DNA of 64,000 nt from Leisingera sp. ANG-Vp. GTDB taxonomy: Bacteria; Pseudomonadota; Alphaproteobacteria; Rhodobacterales; Rhodobacteraceae. The position numbers were made by a program, and so were the translations under genes. Each line of letters begins with the position of its first letter. Within the stretch, counting starts at the first letter, position 1. Shown in pieces: positions 51,081-59,734 of the stretch. Below the pieces are notes generated by a model. The model worked only from the letters and a program-made list of their open reading frames with translations, made no database searches and was not told the origin of the DNA. The DNA is taken from NCBI RefSeq assembly GCF_000813725.1, contig NZ_JWLD01000047.1, positions 24,087-88,086 of the forward strand, read 5' to 3'.

Positions 51081-51842
51081 ATGTCCGAAGAGATGAGCAT
51101 TGAAAGCTACCTGGCCCAGGGCGGGGTTCTGACCAACCCCTCCAATGTGCCGCCGCGCTACCGCGCCGAGCTGTTGAAGATGATGGCCACTTTTGTCGAC
51201 AGCGAGCTGGCGGGCGCTGCAGGCTTTGCCGATATCATCAACGAGGGGCCTGGCATCAAATCGCGGATTGCAGCGGCCAAGATCGTGCTGGAGAAATCCG
51301 ACAGCGCTGAGAAGGTGCTGCGCATCATGGGCGAATTCGGCGCCGATACCGAGCGTTACGCCGACCACCACCCCTGGACTGCAAGACTGGAGCGCGATGC
51401 CGACATCGGACAGAGCCGCAGCAAGCACGACATGCGGCTGGCGGTGTTCAACTACCCGCTGGAAGGCTGGGCGGATGCGGTGGTGATGAACCTCCTAATG
51501 GGCCGCGCAGTCGCCGTGCAGCTGGAAGAGCTCAGCCATGTGTCCTACCAGCCGCTGGCCGAAGCCTTCCGGGCGATCCGGCCGGTTGAGACCCGCCACG
51601 CAGAGCTGGCCGAAGAAGGGCTGATGCAGCTGGTTGAGGCGCAGGGCGCAGCTGCCCTGCAAGAGCAGGCAGATTACTGGTGGCCGCGGGTGGCGGCCAG
51701 TTTCGGCCAGGAGGCATCCGGAAAATTCGAAGGGCTGCGGGCAATGGGTCTGCGCCGCACCCCCAACGAGGAGCTGAAGGCCAGCTGGCAGCAGGAAGCC
51801 GCCGCGGTTCTGAGCAAGGCGGGATTAAAGCCCGCCGGATAG
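51081..51842 (+). CDS. Additional PaaA/PaaC-family ferritin-like protein
   Basis: A 253-residue protein of the phenylacetic-acid catabolic (PaaA_PaaC) family, not closely like either paaA or paaC of this operon. Candidate iron ligands are Glu in DSELAGAAGFADII near 40, QLEELSHVSYQ (ExxH) near 150 and VETRHAELAEEG (ExxH) near 172. GGAGG precedes the ATG. It is the first gene after paaE, so co-expressed. Such proteins occur in Roseobacter paa loci; whether it is a second oxygenase, a scaffold or an uncoupler-protection protein is not known. Confidence 0.82.
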   Translation: MSEEMSIESYLAQGGVLTNPSNVPPRYRAELLKMMATFVDSELAGAAGFADIINEGPGIKSRIAAAKIVLEKSDSAEKVLRIMGEFGADTERYADHHPWTARLERDADIGQSRSKHDMRLAVFNYPLEGWADAVVMNLLMGRAVAVQLEELSHVSYQPLAEAFRAIRPVETRHAELAEEGLMQLVEAQGAAALQEQADYWWPRVAASFGQEASGKFEGLRAMGLRRTPNEELKASWQQEAAAVLSKAGLKPAG

Positions 51843-51852
51843 CGCCAGGCAG

Positions 51853-51915
51853 CGGAGCCCTCCCGCCCAGGCTGGCGCGCATCATAGATGCGCTTGCCCG
51901 GTTGGGCCCGGCGCG
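51853..51915 (+). repeat. Dispersed repeat family 1, copy D
   Basis: CCCTCCCGCCCAGGCTG, hairpin GCGCATC-ATA-GATGCGC (51877-51893), then TTGCCCGGTTGGGCCCGGC and GCGCG. It follows the PaaA/C-like gene and separates it from the next VOC gene, probably ending the paa transcript. Confidence 0.7.
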
Positions 51916-52033
51916 CGATCTGCGGTCCACCCAAGCCGTCTGTGCAGACGTACAGGGGATTGGTGCGGGTCTGCGGAATGGCGCCCAATCCAGGCGGGCC
52001 TCATATTGCCGGAACAGCAATTTGGAGGCTGCA

Positions 52034-52528
52034 ATGAGCACCGGCATCACAAAACTTCCCGCTGGCACCAGCATAGGGCACGTGCATCTGAAAGTTTCCG
52101 ATCTGGAGCGCGCAATCGGCTTTTACAGCGGCGTGCTGGGTTTCGAGGTTACCCAGCGGCTTGGCAACTCCGCCGCCTTTCTCTCGGCTGGCGGCTACCA
52201 TCATCATATCGGCCTCAACACCTGGCAATCGCGCGGCGGCCCCGCTCCCGCCCGAAACATGACCGGGCTGTTCCATACCGCAGTCCTGCTGCCGGACCGC
52301 AAGAGCCTGGCAGCGGTGCTGCGGCGGATTCAGGCAGCAGGTATCGAACTGGAGGGCGCTGCGGATCATGGCGTATCCGAGGCGATCTACCTGCGCGATC
52401 CGGATGGCAACGGGGTGGAGCTGTACCGCGACCGGCCCGAAGCGGACTGGCCGCGGAACCCGCAAGGCGGCCTTGCCATGGGCACCAAAGCTCTGGATCT
52501 GCAAGCCTTGCTGGCCGAGACGGCGTAG
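52034..52528 (+). CDS. VOC-family dioxygenase/glyoxalase-like protein
   Basis: A 164-residue VOC protein related to CatE-type extradiol enzymes: IGHVHLKVSDLERAIGFYSGVLGFEV at the N-terminus with a metal His, GLFHTAVLLPDRKSLAAVL near 85 with a second His, and IYLRDPDGNGVELYRDRP near 125 with a Glu ligand. Thus the His-His-Glu metal triad appears complete for one module set. GGAGG lies 6 bases before the ATG at 52034. It is separated from the paa operon by repeat D. Substrate unknown. Confidence 0.87.
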   Translation: MSTGITKLPAGTSIGHVHLKVSDLERAIGFYSGVLGFEVTQRLGNSAAFLSAGGYHHHIGLNTWQSRGGPAPARNMTGLFHTAVLLPDRKSLAAVLRRIQAAGIELEGAADHGVSEAIYLRDPDGNGVELYRDRPEADWPRNPQGGLAMGTKALDLQALLAETA

Positions 52529-52556
52529 CTCAGCGTTGCTGCCCCAGTGTTTCGTC

Positions 52557-52588
52557 TGTGAGACTGTGAGACTGTGAGACTGTGAGAC
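52557..52588. repeat. Octanucleotide tandem repeat (TGTGAGAC x4)
   Basis: Four exact copies of TGTGAGAC run from 52557 to 52588, followed by TG. They lie 29 bases after the VOC gene stop and 180 bases before the class IV aminotransferase. Length variation by slippage is expected. The 52529-52766 gap shows nothing else I can name. Confidence 0.9.
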
Positions 52589-52766
52589 TGCAGTTCCAGC
52601 CTTTGACACGCAGCGTCAAACCAGCCTGCGCCTGGCTTTCAAACCGTTGAGAAGTTTCATTTTCCGCCGTGCCTTGCATGATGGCCTGCTCCAGCCTGCC
52701 GGGAACGGTCTGGACGGCCAGGCTTTCCCCGCCTAGCTTGCCAGCAGGCAAGACGAGGAAAACGAA

Positions 52767-53630
52767 ATGGCGGCCGGCAAGACCATCCGGACCTATTTCA
52801 ACGGCAGCTGGCACGACGGCAACCTGGCAGTGCTGCGGGCAGCCGATCATGCAATGTGGCTCGGGTCATCGGTCTTTGACGGTGCCCGGCTCTTTGACGG
52901 GATGACACCGGACCTGGACCTGCACTGCGCCCGGACCAATGCCTCGGCAGAAGCGCTGATGATGGCGCCCACGCGTTCGGTTGCGGAAATGATGGACGTG
53001 ATCCGCGGCGGGCTGGAAGGCTATGCGCCCGGAGCAGCAGTCTATATCCGTCCAATGTACTGGGCGGCGGACGGGGATGAGACACTGATTGCCCCTGACC
53101 CGGCCAGCACGCAGTTTGCAGTCAGCCTCGAAGAAATCCCGATGCCCCCGGCCTCTGCTGCAGCCACGCTCACCCGCAGCCGCTTCCGCCGCCCGGTGCT
53201 TGAGAACGCGGTTGTGAATGCCAAGGCCGGCTGCCTCTACCCCAACAACGCCCGCATGCTGCGCGAAGCGCGCAGCATGGGGTTCACCAATGCGCTGGTG
53301 CTGGATGCGATGGGCAATGTGGCGGAAACCGCTACCACCAATGTCTTTATGGTACGCGATGGCGAGGTTTTCACACCGGTCGCCAACGGCACCTTCCTGG
53401 CGGGGATTACCCGTGCACGGCACATCAGCAACCTGCGCCAGGACGGCATCAAGGTGCATGAATGCGTACTGACCTATCAGGATTTTGAGGCCGCGGATGA
53501 GGTCTTCCTGTCCGGCAATCTAAGCAAGGTCACCCCGGTCACTGCGTTCGACGATTGCCGGTACCAATCCGGCCAGTTCGCCAAAAGGGTTCGCGACATG
53601 TACTGGGACTGGGCAGCCAGCGGAAACTGA
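52767..53630 (+). CDS. Class IV PLP aminotransferase (branched-chain type)
   Basis: A 287-residue fold-type IV aminotransferase. The PLP Lys lies in VVNAKAGCLYPNN near 154, the cofactor Glu in AETATTNVFMVRDGEVFTP near 188, and ITRARHISNLRQDGI follows near 220. It resembles the shorter, atypical IlvE-like proteins of Rhodobacteraceae rather than the 300-residue housekeeping IlvE. GAGGA lies about 9 bases before the ATG. Substrate could be a branched-chain or D-amino acid. Confidence 0.87.
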   Translation: MAAGKTIRTYFNGSWHDGNLAVLRAADHAMWLGSSVFDGARLFDGMTPDLDLHCARTNASAEALMMAPTRSVAEMMDVIRGGLEGYAPGAAVYIRPMYWAADGDETLIAPDPASTQFAVSLEEIPMPPASAAATLTRSRFRRPVLENAVVNAKAGCLYPNNARMLREARSMGFTNALVLDAMGNVAETATTNVFMVRDGEVFTPVANGTFLAGITRARHISNLRQDGIKVHECVLTYQDFEAADEVFLSGNLSKVTPVTAFDDCRYQSGQFAKRVRDMYWDWAASGN

Positions 53631-53649
53631 GGCGGTTTGGACAATCCCG

Positions 53650-53770
53650 GCGCGCTCCCGCCCGTTCCGGACCTTTTGACAAAGGCCGCTGCACGGTTGG
53701 GCATGGCACCGTGCTCCCGCACGGTGCAGCGCCGCGCAAATGCGCGGCGCTGGGCCCAAGGCCGCCAAGG
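53650..53770. repeat. Dispersed repeat family 1, extended copy E
   Basis: The 303-bp gap 53631-53933 holds CTCCCGCCCGTTCC, GGTTGGGCATGGC, a perfect 9-bp hairpin (53706-53714/53719-53727, loop TCCC) and a perfect 11-bp hairpin (53728-53738/53741-53751, AGCGCCGCGCA and its complement), then GGGCCCAAGGCCGCCAAGG. Beyond about 53820 I see only the promoter region of the stress protein gene. Confidence 0.7.
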
Positions 53771-53933
53771 GCGTTCCGGCGCAGCCGGAAGGTCCTGCGG
53801 GCGCGGGAGCCTCCTTCTCCTGGCTGCGGCCGGCGCTAGGGCCAGTTTTCGGTGCAACTCCCCAAGCTTTGGCTCTATTGCCTGAGACGCCCGCTTAGGC
53901 CATGATCCGCGGTGGAACAACGAGAGAGCGAAG

Positions 53934-54389
53934 ATGCGCAAATTCCTTGTGGTACTGGATGATAGCCGCGAATGCCTGAACGCGATGCGGTTTGCCGCAA
54001 TGCGGGCGGCGCATACCGGTGCGGGCGTGACCATCCTGTCGGTAATCCCGCCGGATGAGTTCAACCACTGGATCGGCGTCGGCGAAGTGATGCGGGAAGA
54101 AGCCCGCGAACGGATCCATGCCCATTTCGAAGTCTTCGCCAAATGGATGCGCGACCGCCAGGGCGTCGACCCTGAGCTTGTCATCCGGGAAGGCGAAGCA
54201 GTTCCGGAAATCCTGCAGTTCATCGAGAACGACCCGGAAATCGGCGTGCTGGTGCTGGGAGCCGGCACCGGGCGCAAGGGGCCAGGCCCCCTGGTCACCC
54301 AGCTGACCAAGAATTCCGGTGCTTTGCCAGTACCGATGACCATCGTACCGGGCGACCTGTCCAAGGAGAAACTGGAAGCGATCACCTGA
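53934..54389 (+). CDS. Universal stress protein family
   Basis: A 151-residue UspA-fold protein: FLVVLDDSRECLNAMRFAAMRA at the start, IREGEAVPEILQFIENDPEIGVLVLGA and the ATP-loop-like GAGTGRKGPGPLVTQL near 110. It is close to the G-x2-G-x9-G(S/T) pattern of ATP-binding members. No partner domain or signal peptide is present. Confidence 0.85.
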   Translation: MRKFLVVLDDSRECLNAMRFAAMRAAHTGAGVTILSVIPPDEFNHWIGVGEVMREEARERIHAHFEVFAKWMRDRQGVDPELVIREGEAVPEILQFIENDPEIGVLVLGAGTGRKGPGPLVTQLTKNSGALPVPMTIVPGDLSKEKLEAIT

Positions 54390-54409
54390 GGGCTCAGGAG
54401 GGGGCAGTC

Positions 54410-55009
54410 ATGGGCGGCAAAATCACTTTCTGGTTCGAATTCGCCTCCACCTACTCCTACCTCAGTGCCATGCGGATCGGCCAGGAAGCGGCCCGGCGCG
54501 GCATCGGCGTGACCTGGAAACCGTTTTTGCTGGGGCCGGTCTTTGCCGCTCAGGGCTGGACCACTTCGCCGTTCAATCTGTACCCCGCCAAAGGGCGGTA
54601 TATGTGGCGCGACATGGAGCGGATCTGCGCTGCGCGCGGCCTGCCCTTCCGCCGTCCCGCCCCCTTTCCGCAGAACGGGCTGCAGGCGGCTAGGCTGGCG
54701 CTGGCGGCGGCCGAATGCAGCAAAACCGAAGCCTTTGCGCAGGCCGTCTACCGCGCGCAGTTCGGGGAAGGTGCGGATATCTCCAGCAAGGCCGTGCTGC
54801 GCGGCTGCCTGCACAGCGCCGGGCTTGATGAAGAGCTGATGCAGCGTGCAAAGACGCCAGAGATCAAGGCAGCGCTGCGGGCGCAGACCGATGCGGCAAT
54901 GGCGGCCGGGGTGTTCGGTGCGCCGAGCTTCACCTGCGGCGGTGAATTGTTCTGGGGCGACGACCGGCTGGAGCAAGCATTGAACTTTGCGGCCCAGACC
55001 GCAATTTAG
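54410..55009 (+). CDS. DsbA-family 2-hydroxychromene-2-carboxylate isomerase
   Basis: A 199-residue kappa-GST/HCCA isomerase-like thioredoxin-fold protein. It starts ITFWFEFASTYSYLSAMRIG, where Ser replaces the first Cys of DsbA, has RPAPFPQNGLQAARLALAA in the helical insert and the cis-Pro segment VFGAPSFTCGGELFWGDDRLEQAL at the C-terminus. HCCA isomerases act in naphthalene and aromatic breakdown with glutathione; here no such pathway genes are adjacent. It follows the stress protein by 20 bases. Confidence 0.87.
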   Translation: MGGKITFWFEFASTYSYLSAMRIGQEAARRGIGVTWKPFLLGPVFAAQGWTTSPFNLYPAKGRYMWRDMERICAARGLPFRRPAPFPQNGLQAARLALAAAECSKTEAFAQAVYRAQFGEGADISSKAVLRGCLHSAGLDEELMQRAKTPEIKAALRAQTDAAMAAGVFGAPSFTCGGELFWGDDRLEQALNFAAQTAI

Positions 55010-55078
55010 AATCGTTCCAAATCTTGACTTGGCGCGCTGCAAGGCGCATATCGGGGGTACGCTTAACGGAGGCCCCAG

Positions 55079-55645
55079 ATGTTCATTCAGACCGAATCCA
55101 CGCCCAACCCGGCGACGCTGAAATTCCTGCCGGGCCAGACCGTTCTGGAAGCCGGCACGGCAGATTTCCCCAGCGCCGAGGCCGCAGGCAAATCGCCGCT
55201 GGCCTCCCGCATCTTTGCGGTGGACGGTGTGACCGGCGTGTTCTTCGGCAATGACTTTGTGACGGTCACCAAGGCTGACAGCATCGAATGGGACCACATC
55301 AAGCCGGCCATCCTGGGCGCGGTGATGGAGCATTACCAGTCCGGCCAGCCGGTGATGGCGGATGGCTCTGCCGATCCCGCTTCGGGCCATGCCGAGCATT
55401 CCGGCGAAGACGCGGAAATCGTCAACCAGATCAAGGAACTGCTGGACAGCCGCGTGCGCCCGGCGGTGGCGCAGGACGGCGGCGACATCACCTTCCACGG
55501 CTTTGACCGCGGTGTTGTCTATCTGCACATGCAGGGCGCCTGCGCGGGCTGCCCCTCCTCAACGCTGACACTGAAGATGGGCATCGAGAACCTGCTGCGC
55601 CATTACATTCCGGAAGTGACCGAAGTGCGCCCGGTTGCCGTCTGA
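55079..55645 (+). CDS. NifU-family Fe-S carrier (Nfu type)
   Basis: A 188-residue Nfu protein: N-terminal Nfu_N domain (MFIQTESTPNPATLKFLPGQ) and C-terminal NifU domain (about 115-185) with the cluster-binding CxxC in MQGACAGCPSSTLTLKMGIE. It delivers Fe-S clusters to target proteins. GGAGG precedes the ATG. It starts a likely unit with tsaB and rimI. Confidence 0.93.
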   Translation: MFIQTESTPNPATLKFLPGQTVLEAGTADFPSAEAAGKSPLASRIFAVDGVTGVFFGNDFVTVTKADSIEWDHIKPAILGAVMEHYQSGQPVMADGSADPASGHAEHSGEDAEIVNQIKELLDSRVRPAVAQDGGDITFHGFDRGVVYLHMQGACAGCPSSTLTLKMGIENLLRHYIPEVTEVRPVAV

Positions 55646-55667
55646 TCCGCCTGGAAAGGACCTTAGC

Positions 55668-56264
55668 ATGACCGCTGAACCGCTGGTTCTGGGTTTTGAC
55701 ACATCGGCCGCGCATTGCGCGGCCGCTTTGCTGCGCGGGGAGCAGCTGCTGTGCGCCCGGCTGGAAGGAATGACCCGCGGCCAGGCCGAGCGGCTGATGC
55801 CCTTGCTGGAAGAGCTGCTGGCCGAGAGCGGCGTCTCCTGGCAGGACCTCAACGCTATCGGTGTCGGCGTGGGCCCCGGCAATTTCACCGGCATCCGCAT
55901 TGCGGTGTCTGCTGCACGCGGACTGGCGCTGGGTTTGGACATTCCAGCCGTGGGAGTTGACGGGTTTGAAGCCCGCGCCGCGGACGGGGCGCTGCCAGCT
56001 GTGCCTGCACCGCGGGAACAGGTCTATGCCGCAATGCCCGGGGAGGCACCGCGTCTGATGCCCCGCCTTGAGGCCGAGGAGGCCGCGCACGGTGCCGGGC
56101 TGGCGTTTACGCCAGAGGCAAGCCCTGCCGGGATTGCCGAAGCCATTGCGCGCATCGCCGCGTCCCGGTTTGAAACTGTCAACGAACCGCCCGCGCCGCT
56201 GTATCTGCGCGCAGCGGATGCGGCGCCCTCCAGCGATGTGCCGCCCGCGCTGCTCGATGAGTGA
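55668..56264 (+). CDS. tsaB: tRNA threonylcarbamoyladenosine biosynthesis protein TsaB
   Basis: A 198-residue ASKHA-fold protein partner of TsaD in t6A37 tRNA modification. It starts VLGFDTSAAHCAAALL and has VGVGPGNFTGIRIAVSAARGLALGL near 65. It is somewhat shorter than E. coli TsaB (231), as in other alphaproteobacteria. The ATG at 55668 follows GGAAAGGA. It overlaps rimI by 8 bases. Confidence 0.93.
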   Translation: MTAEPLVLGFDTSAAHCAAALLRGEQLLCARLEGMTRGQAERLMPLLEELLAESGVSWQDLNAIGVGVGPGNFTGIRIAVSAARGLALGLDIPAVGVDGFEARAADGALPAVPAPREQVYAAMPGEAPRLMPRLEAEEAAHGAGLAFTPEASPAGIAEAIARIAASRFETVNEPPAPLYLRAADAAPSSDVPPALLDE

Positions 56265-56682
56265 CACTCTGACACCGGGGCAGATGGCCGCTGCCCACGC
56301 CGCGGCCTTCACGCAATCCCGTCCCTGGAACGCGGATGAGTTTTCCGCTCTGCTGGAGAGCCCTCTGGTGTTTGCCGCAGGAGACGCCCGCTGTTTCGCC
56401 CTGGTCCGGGTGATCGCGGATGAGGCGGAACTGCTCACCGTTGCCACACATCCGGAGTATCAGCGGCAAGGTTTGGCGCGCGCTTGCATGACGGGTTGGG
56501 AATCGGAAGCGCGGGAGCGGGGCGCGGCAGAGGCGTTTCTGGAAGTTGCCGCCGACAACGCTCCGGCACAGGCGTTGTACAGCGCCTGCGGATTCGCGGA
56601 ATGCGGGCGCCGGGCAGGCTATTACCGCCGCGAAGGGGCAAATCCCATGGACGCCGTGCTGATGAGAAAGCCTTTACGCTAG
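56257..56682 (+). CDS. rimI: Ribosomal protein alanine N-acetyltransferase RimI-like
   Basis: A 141-residue GNAT enzyme. Acetyl-CoA site VATHPEYQRQGLARACM near 70, AAEAFLEVAADNAPAQALYSACGF near 95 and an end YYRREGANPMDAVLMRK typical of RimI. The overlap with tsaB and this gene order are common in bacteria, supporting the name. Confidence 0.9.
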   Translation: MSDTLTPGQMAAAHAAAFTQSRPWNADEFSALLESPLVFAAGDARCFALVRVIADEAELLTVATHPEYQRQGLARACMTGWESEARERGAAEAFLEVAADNAPAQALYSACGFAECGRRAGYYRREGANPMDAVLMRKPLR

Positions 56683-56838
56683 GCCAGTTGCGCGGATTTC
56701 GCACCAAATGGTCAAAAAGCGGTTGACCCTCTCCCTGCCCTGCAGGCTAAATTGCCGCACCCTCTATGGCCTGAACGGGGCCGGGCAGCGGCGAAAGTCC
56801 CGCTGCACTCAACAAAAATGACAGTGGGAGTTAACCTG

Positions 56839-57837
56839 ATGACCCTGATGAAATCGCTGATGGGCGCAGCCGCGTCGCTGGCCCTGACCGCAGGTGCCGC
56901 GCTGGCCGAGCCCGCGCTGATCTTCGACCTGGGCGGCAAGTTCGACAAGAGCTTCAACGAGGCCGCGCATAACGGCGCCCAGCGCTGGGTCGAAGAGACC
57001 GGCGGCAGCTACCGCGAGATTGAACTGCAGTCCGAAGCCCAGCGCGAACAGGCGCTGCGCCGCTTTGCCGAAGCCGGCTCCAACCCGATTGTCACCATGG
57101 GCTTTGCCATGGCCGACCCGCTGGGCCAGGTGGCAGCAGACTATCCGGACACCAAATTCGTCGCTGTTGACGTGACTTGGCTGGAAGCGCCGAACATCCG
57201 CCAGATCGGCTTTGCCGAGCATGAAGGCTCTTACCTAGTTGGCATGATGGCGGCGATGGCCTCCAAGTCGGACACCGTCGGCTTTATCGGCGGCATGGAT
57301 ATTCCGCTGATCCGCCACTTTGCCTGCGGCTATGCCCAGGGCGCCAAGGCGGTGAACCCGGACATCACCGTGGTCGCCAACATGACCGGCACCACCCCTG
57401 CCGCCTGGAACGATCCCGTGAAGGGCTCCGAGCTGACCAAATCGCAGATCAGCCAGGGCGCGGATGTGATCTATGCGGCCGCTGGCGGCACCGGGGTCGG
57501 CGTGCTGCAGACCGCAGCCGACGAAGGCATCCTGTCGATCGGCGTGGACAGCAACCAGAACCACCTGCACCCGGGCAAGGTGCTGACTTCGATGCTGAAG
57601 CGCGTGGACGTGGCCGTCTACGAGGCGATGAAGGCTGGCGAGAACCTAGAAACCGGCGTGTTCTCCATGGGCCTGGCCGAAGAAGGCGTCGGCTATGCGC
57701 TGGACGACAACAACGCGCCGCTGGTTTCGGACGAGATGAAAGCGGCAGTTGATGCCGCCCGCGAAAAAATCATCGCAGGCGAAGTGAGCGTGGCCAGCTA
57801 TTATGAAAATGACAGCTGCCCCGCGCTGAGCTTCTAA
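56839..57837 (+). CDS. BMP-family ABC transporter substrate-binding protein
   Basis: A 332-residue basic-membrane-protein-type binding protein for nucleosides or related ligands. The Sec signal (LMGAAASLALTAGAALA) is cleaved near residue 25; no lipobox Cys is present, so it is soluble in the periplasm. Family motifs are FDLGGKFDKSFNEAAHNGA, and GFIGGMDIPLIRHFACGYAQGAK near 145. The ATG at 56839 has GGGAG 9 bases upstream; earlier ATGs lack this. It leads an operon with ATPase and two permeases. Confidence 0.9.
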   Translation: MTLMKSLMGAAASLALTAGAALAEPALIFDLGGKFDKSFNEAAHNGAQRWVEETGGSYREIELQSEAQREQALRRFAEAGSNPIVTMGFAMADPLGQVAADYPDTKFVAVDVTWLEAPNIRQIGFAEHEGSYLVGMMAAMASKSDTVGFIGGMDIPLIRHFACGYAQGAKAVNPDITVVANMTGTTPAAWNDPVKGSELTKSQISQGADVIYAAAGGTGVGVLQTAADEGILSIGVDSNQNHLHPGKVLTSMLKRVDVAVYEAMKAGENLETGVFSMGLAEEGVGYALDDNNAPLVSDEMKAAVDAAREKIIAGEVSVASYYENDSCPALSF

Positions 57838-57854
57838 TCAGAAAGCCCCAGGCC

Positions 57855-58208
57855 ATGACGGATTCCCTGAATACTCTGTTTGCGGCCTGGGGCGACCCAA
57901 CGCCCGAAACGCGTGCCGCCAAGACAGACGCGGCTATCGGGCCTCATTTCTACTACTCCGATCCCAACACCCCTGCCCCCATCGAGAGCCGTGGCGCCTA
58001 TCTGGACTACATCGCGCAGTTTGCCGCGATGATGCCCGGCGCCTCGGCACAGGTGGTTGCGTCTTCGGAACACCATGGCCACGTGCGCGCCACGGTGGAT
58101 TTCCTGAAGGACGGCGCGCTGATGGTGCGCGGCCAGTATTTTGCCGACCTCGAAGACGGCAAAGTGGTGCGGCTGATCGGATTTCCAGGCATGGGAGAGC
58201 CCGATTGA
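57855..58208 (+). CDS. NTF2-like/SnoaL-type small protein
   Basis: A 117-residue protein with an apparent NTF2-like cone fold: FAAWGDPTPETRAAKTDAAI, HFYYSDPNTPAPIESRGAYLDYIAQF near 35 and a C-terminal strand set (VRATVDFLKDGALMVRGQYFADLEDGKVVRLIGFPG). It may bind or isomerise a small ligand. It lies between the binding-protein and ATPase genes and overlaps the latter (TTGA), hence belongs to this transporter operon. Function unknown. Confidence 0.75.
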   Translation: MTDSLNTLFAAWGDPTPETRAAKTDAAIGPHFYYSDPNTPAPIESRGAYLDYIAQFAAMMPGASAQVVASSEHHGHVRATVDFLKDGALMVRGQYFADLEDGKVVRLIGFPGMGEPD

Positions 58209-59734
58209 CCGCCCCCGCCATCGAACTCAAAGGCATTTCCAAAGCCTTTGGCCCGGTCCAGGCAAACAAGGACATTTCCATCAGCGTCGCCCCAGGCACC
58301 ATTCACGGGATCATCGGTGAAAACGGTGCCGGGAAGTCGACGCTGATGTCGATCCTCTACGGGTTTTACAAGGCCGACAGCGGCGAGATCTGGATCAAGG
58401 GCAGCAAAACCGCGATCCCCGACAGCCAGGCCGCAATTGCCGCCGGTATCGGCATGGTGTTTCAGCATTTCAAACTGGTGGAGAATTTCACCGTGCTGGA
58501 AAACATCGTGCTGGGCGCCGAGGACAGCGGCATGCTGATGCCCTCGCTGCGCCGCGCCCGCAAGGAGCTGAAGGCGCTGGAAGAGGAATACGAGCTGTTC
58601 GTGGATCCTGACGCCCGCATCGACGAAATCGGTGTTGGCATGCAGCAGCGGGTGGAGATCCTCAAGGCGCTCTACCGCAAGGCCGAGATCCTGATCCTCG
58701 ACGAGCCCACCGGCGTGCTGACCCCGGCCGAGGCAGACCAGCTGTTCCGTATCCTCGACCGGCTGCGCGCCGAAGGGAAAACCATCATCCTGATCACCCA
58801 CAAGCTGCGGGAGATCATGGAGTATACCGATACGGTTTCCGTCATGCGGCGCGGCCAGATGACCGCAACCGTCAAGACCGCCGAAACCAGCCCCGAGCAT
58901 CTGGCCGAGCTGATGGTTGGCCGCAAGGTGCTGCTGCGCGTCGACAAGGTGCCGGCCCAGCCCGGCGCTCCAATCCTTGAGATCGAGAATCTGCGGGTTG
59001 TCGACGAGGCCGGGGTCGAGCGGGTCAAGGGCATCGACCTGACTGTGCGCGCAGGCGAGATCCTCGGCATCGCCGGGGTGGCAGGCAACGGCCAGTCGGA
59101 ATTGCTTGAGGTACTGGGCGGCATGCGTCCCGGAACCGGCGGCATCAAGCTGCATGGCACGCCTCTGCCCCTTCGCGGCCAGGGTTCAGACGCCAAGGCA
59201 CGGCGTGCAGCGCATATCGGCCACGTGCCGGAGGACCGCCAGCGCGAAGGCCTGATCATGGATTTTCATGCCTGGGAGAACGTGGCCTTTGGCTACCACC
59301 GCGATCCTGCGTATCAAAGCGGGCTGCTGATGAACAACACCGCCCTGCGCGCGGATACAGAAGCCAAGATGGAGAAATTCGACGTCCGGCCGCCCGATCC
59401 CTGGCTGGCCGCCAAGAGCTTCTCCGGCGGCAACCAGCAGAAGATCGTTGTGGCCCGCGAGATCGAGCGCAACCCGGATCTGCTGCTGGTCGGCCAGCCG
59501 ACCCGCGGCGTCGATATCGGCGCCATCGAATTCATTCACAAACAGATCGTCGCCCTGCGCGACCAGGGCAAGGCAATCCTTCTGGTCTCGGTCGAATTGG
59601 AGGAAATCCTGTCGCTCTCCGACCGGGTCGCGGTGATGTTTGACGGCATGATCATGGGCGAGCGCCCGGCAGATCAGACCGATGAGAAAGAACTGGGCCT
59701 CCTGATGGCCGGTGTCGCGGGGGAGGCCGCGTAA
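58205..59734 (+). CDS. Nucleoside-type ABC transporter ATPase (two ABC domains)
   Basis: A 509-residue duplicated ABC protein. Domain 1 has a good Walker A (GENGAGKSTLM) and signature GVGMQQRVEILKAL; domain 2 has a degenerate Walker A (GVAGNGQSELLEV) but a full signature FSGGNQQKIVVARE. This asymmetry is normal for sugar/nucleoside importers. A TTG start at 58205 overlapping the previous stop, with GGGAGAG upstream, fits best. Confidence 0.92.
   Translation: MTAPAIELKGISKAFGPVQANKDISISVAPGTIHGIIGENGAGKSTLMSILYGFYKADSGEIWIKGSKTAIPDSQAAIAAGIGMVFQHFKLVENFTVLENIVLGAEDSGMLMPSLRRARKELKALEEEYELFVDPDARIDEIGVGMQQRVEILKALYRKAEILILDEPTGVLTPAEADQLFRILDRLRAEGKTIILITHKLREIMEYTDTVSVMRRGQMTATVKTAETSPEHLAELMVGRKVLLRVDKVPAQPGAPILEIENLRVVDEAGVERVKGIDLTVRAGEILGIAGVAGNGQSELLEVLGGMRPGTGGIKLHGTPLPLRGQGSDAKARRAAHIGHVPEDRQREGLIMDFHAWENVAFGYHRDPAYQSGLLMNNTALRADTEAKMEKFDVRPPDPWLAAKSFSGGNQQKIVVAREIERNPDLLLVGQPTRGVDIGAIEFIHKQIVALRDQGKAILLVSVELEEILSLSDRVAVMFDGMIMGERPADQTDEKELGLLMAGVAGEAA

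Noticed and set aside
52557..52588. CRISPR array
   Set aside because: The repeat unit is 8 bases in direct tandem without spacers, and no cas gene is near.
56839..57837. BMP protein as a lipoprotein
   Set aside because: The signal peptide ends in ALA followed by E-P; no Cys lipobox is present.
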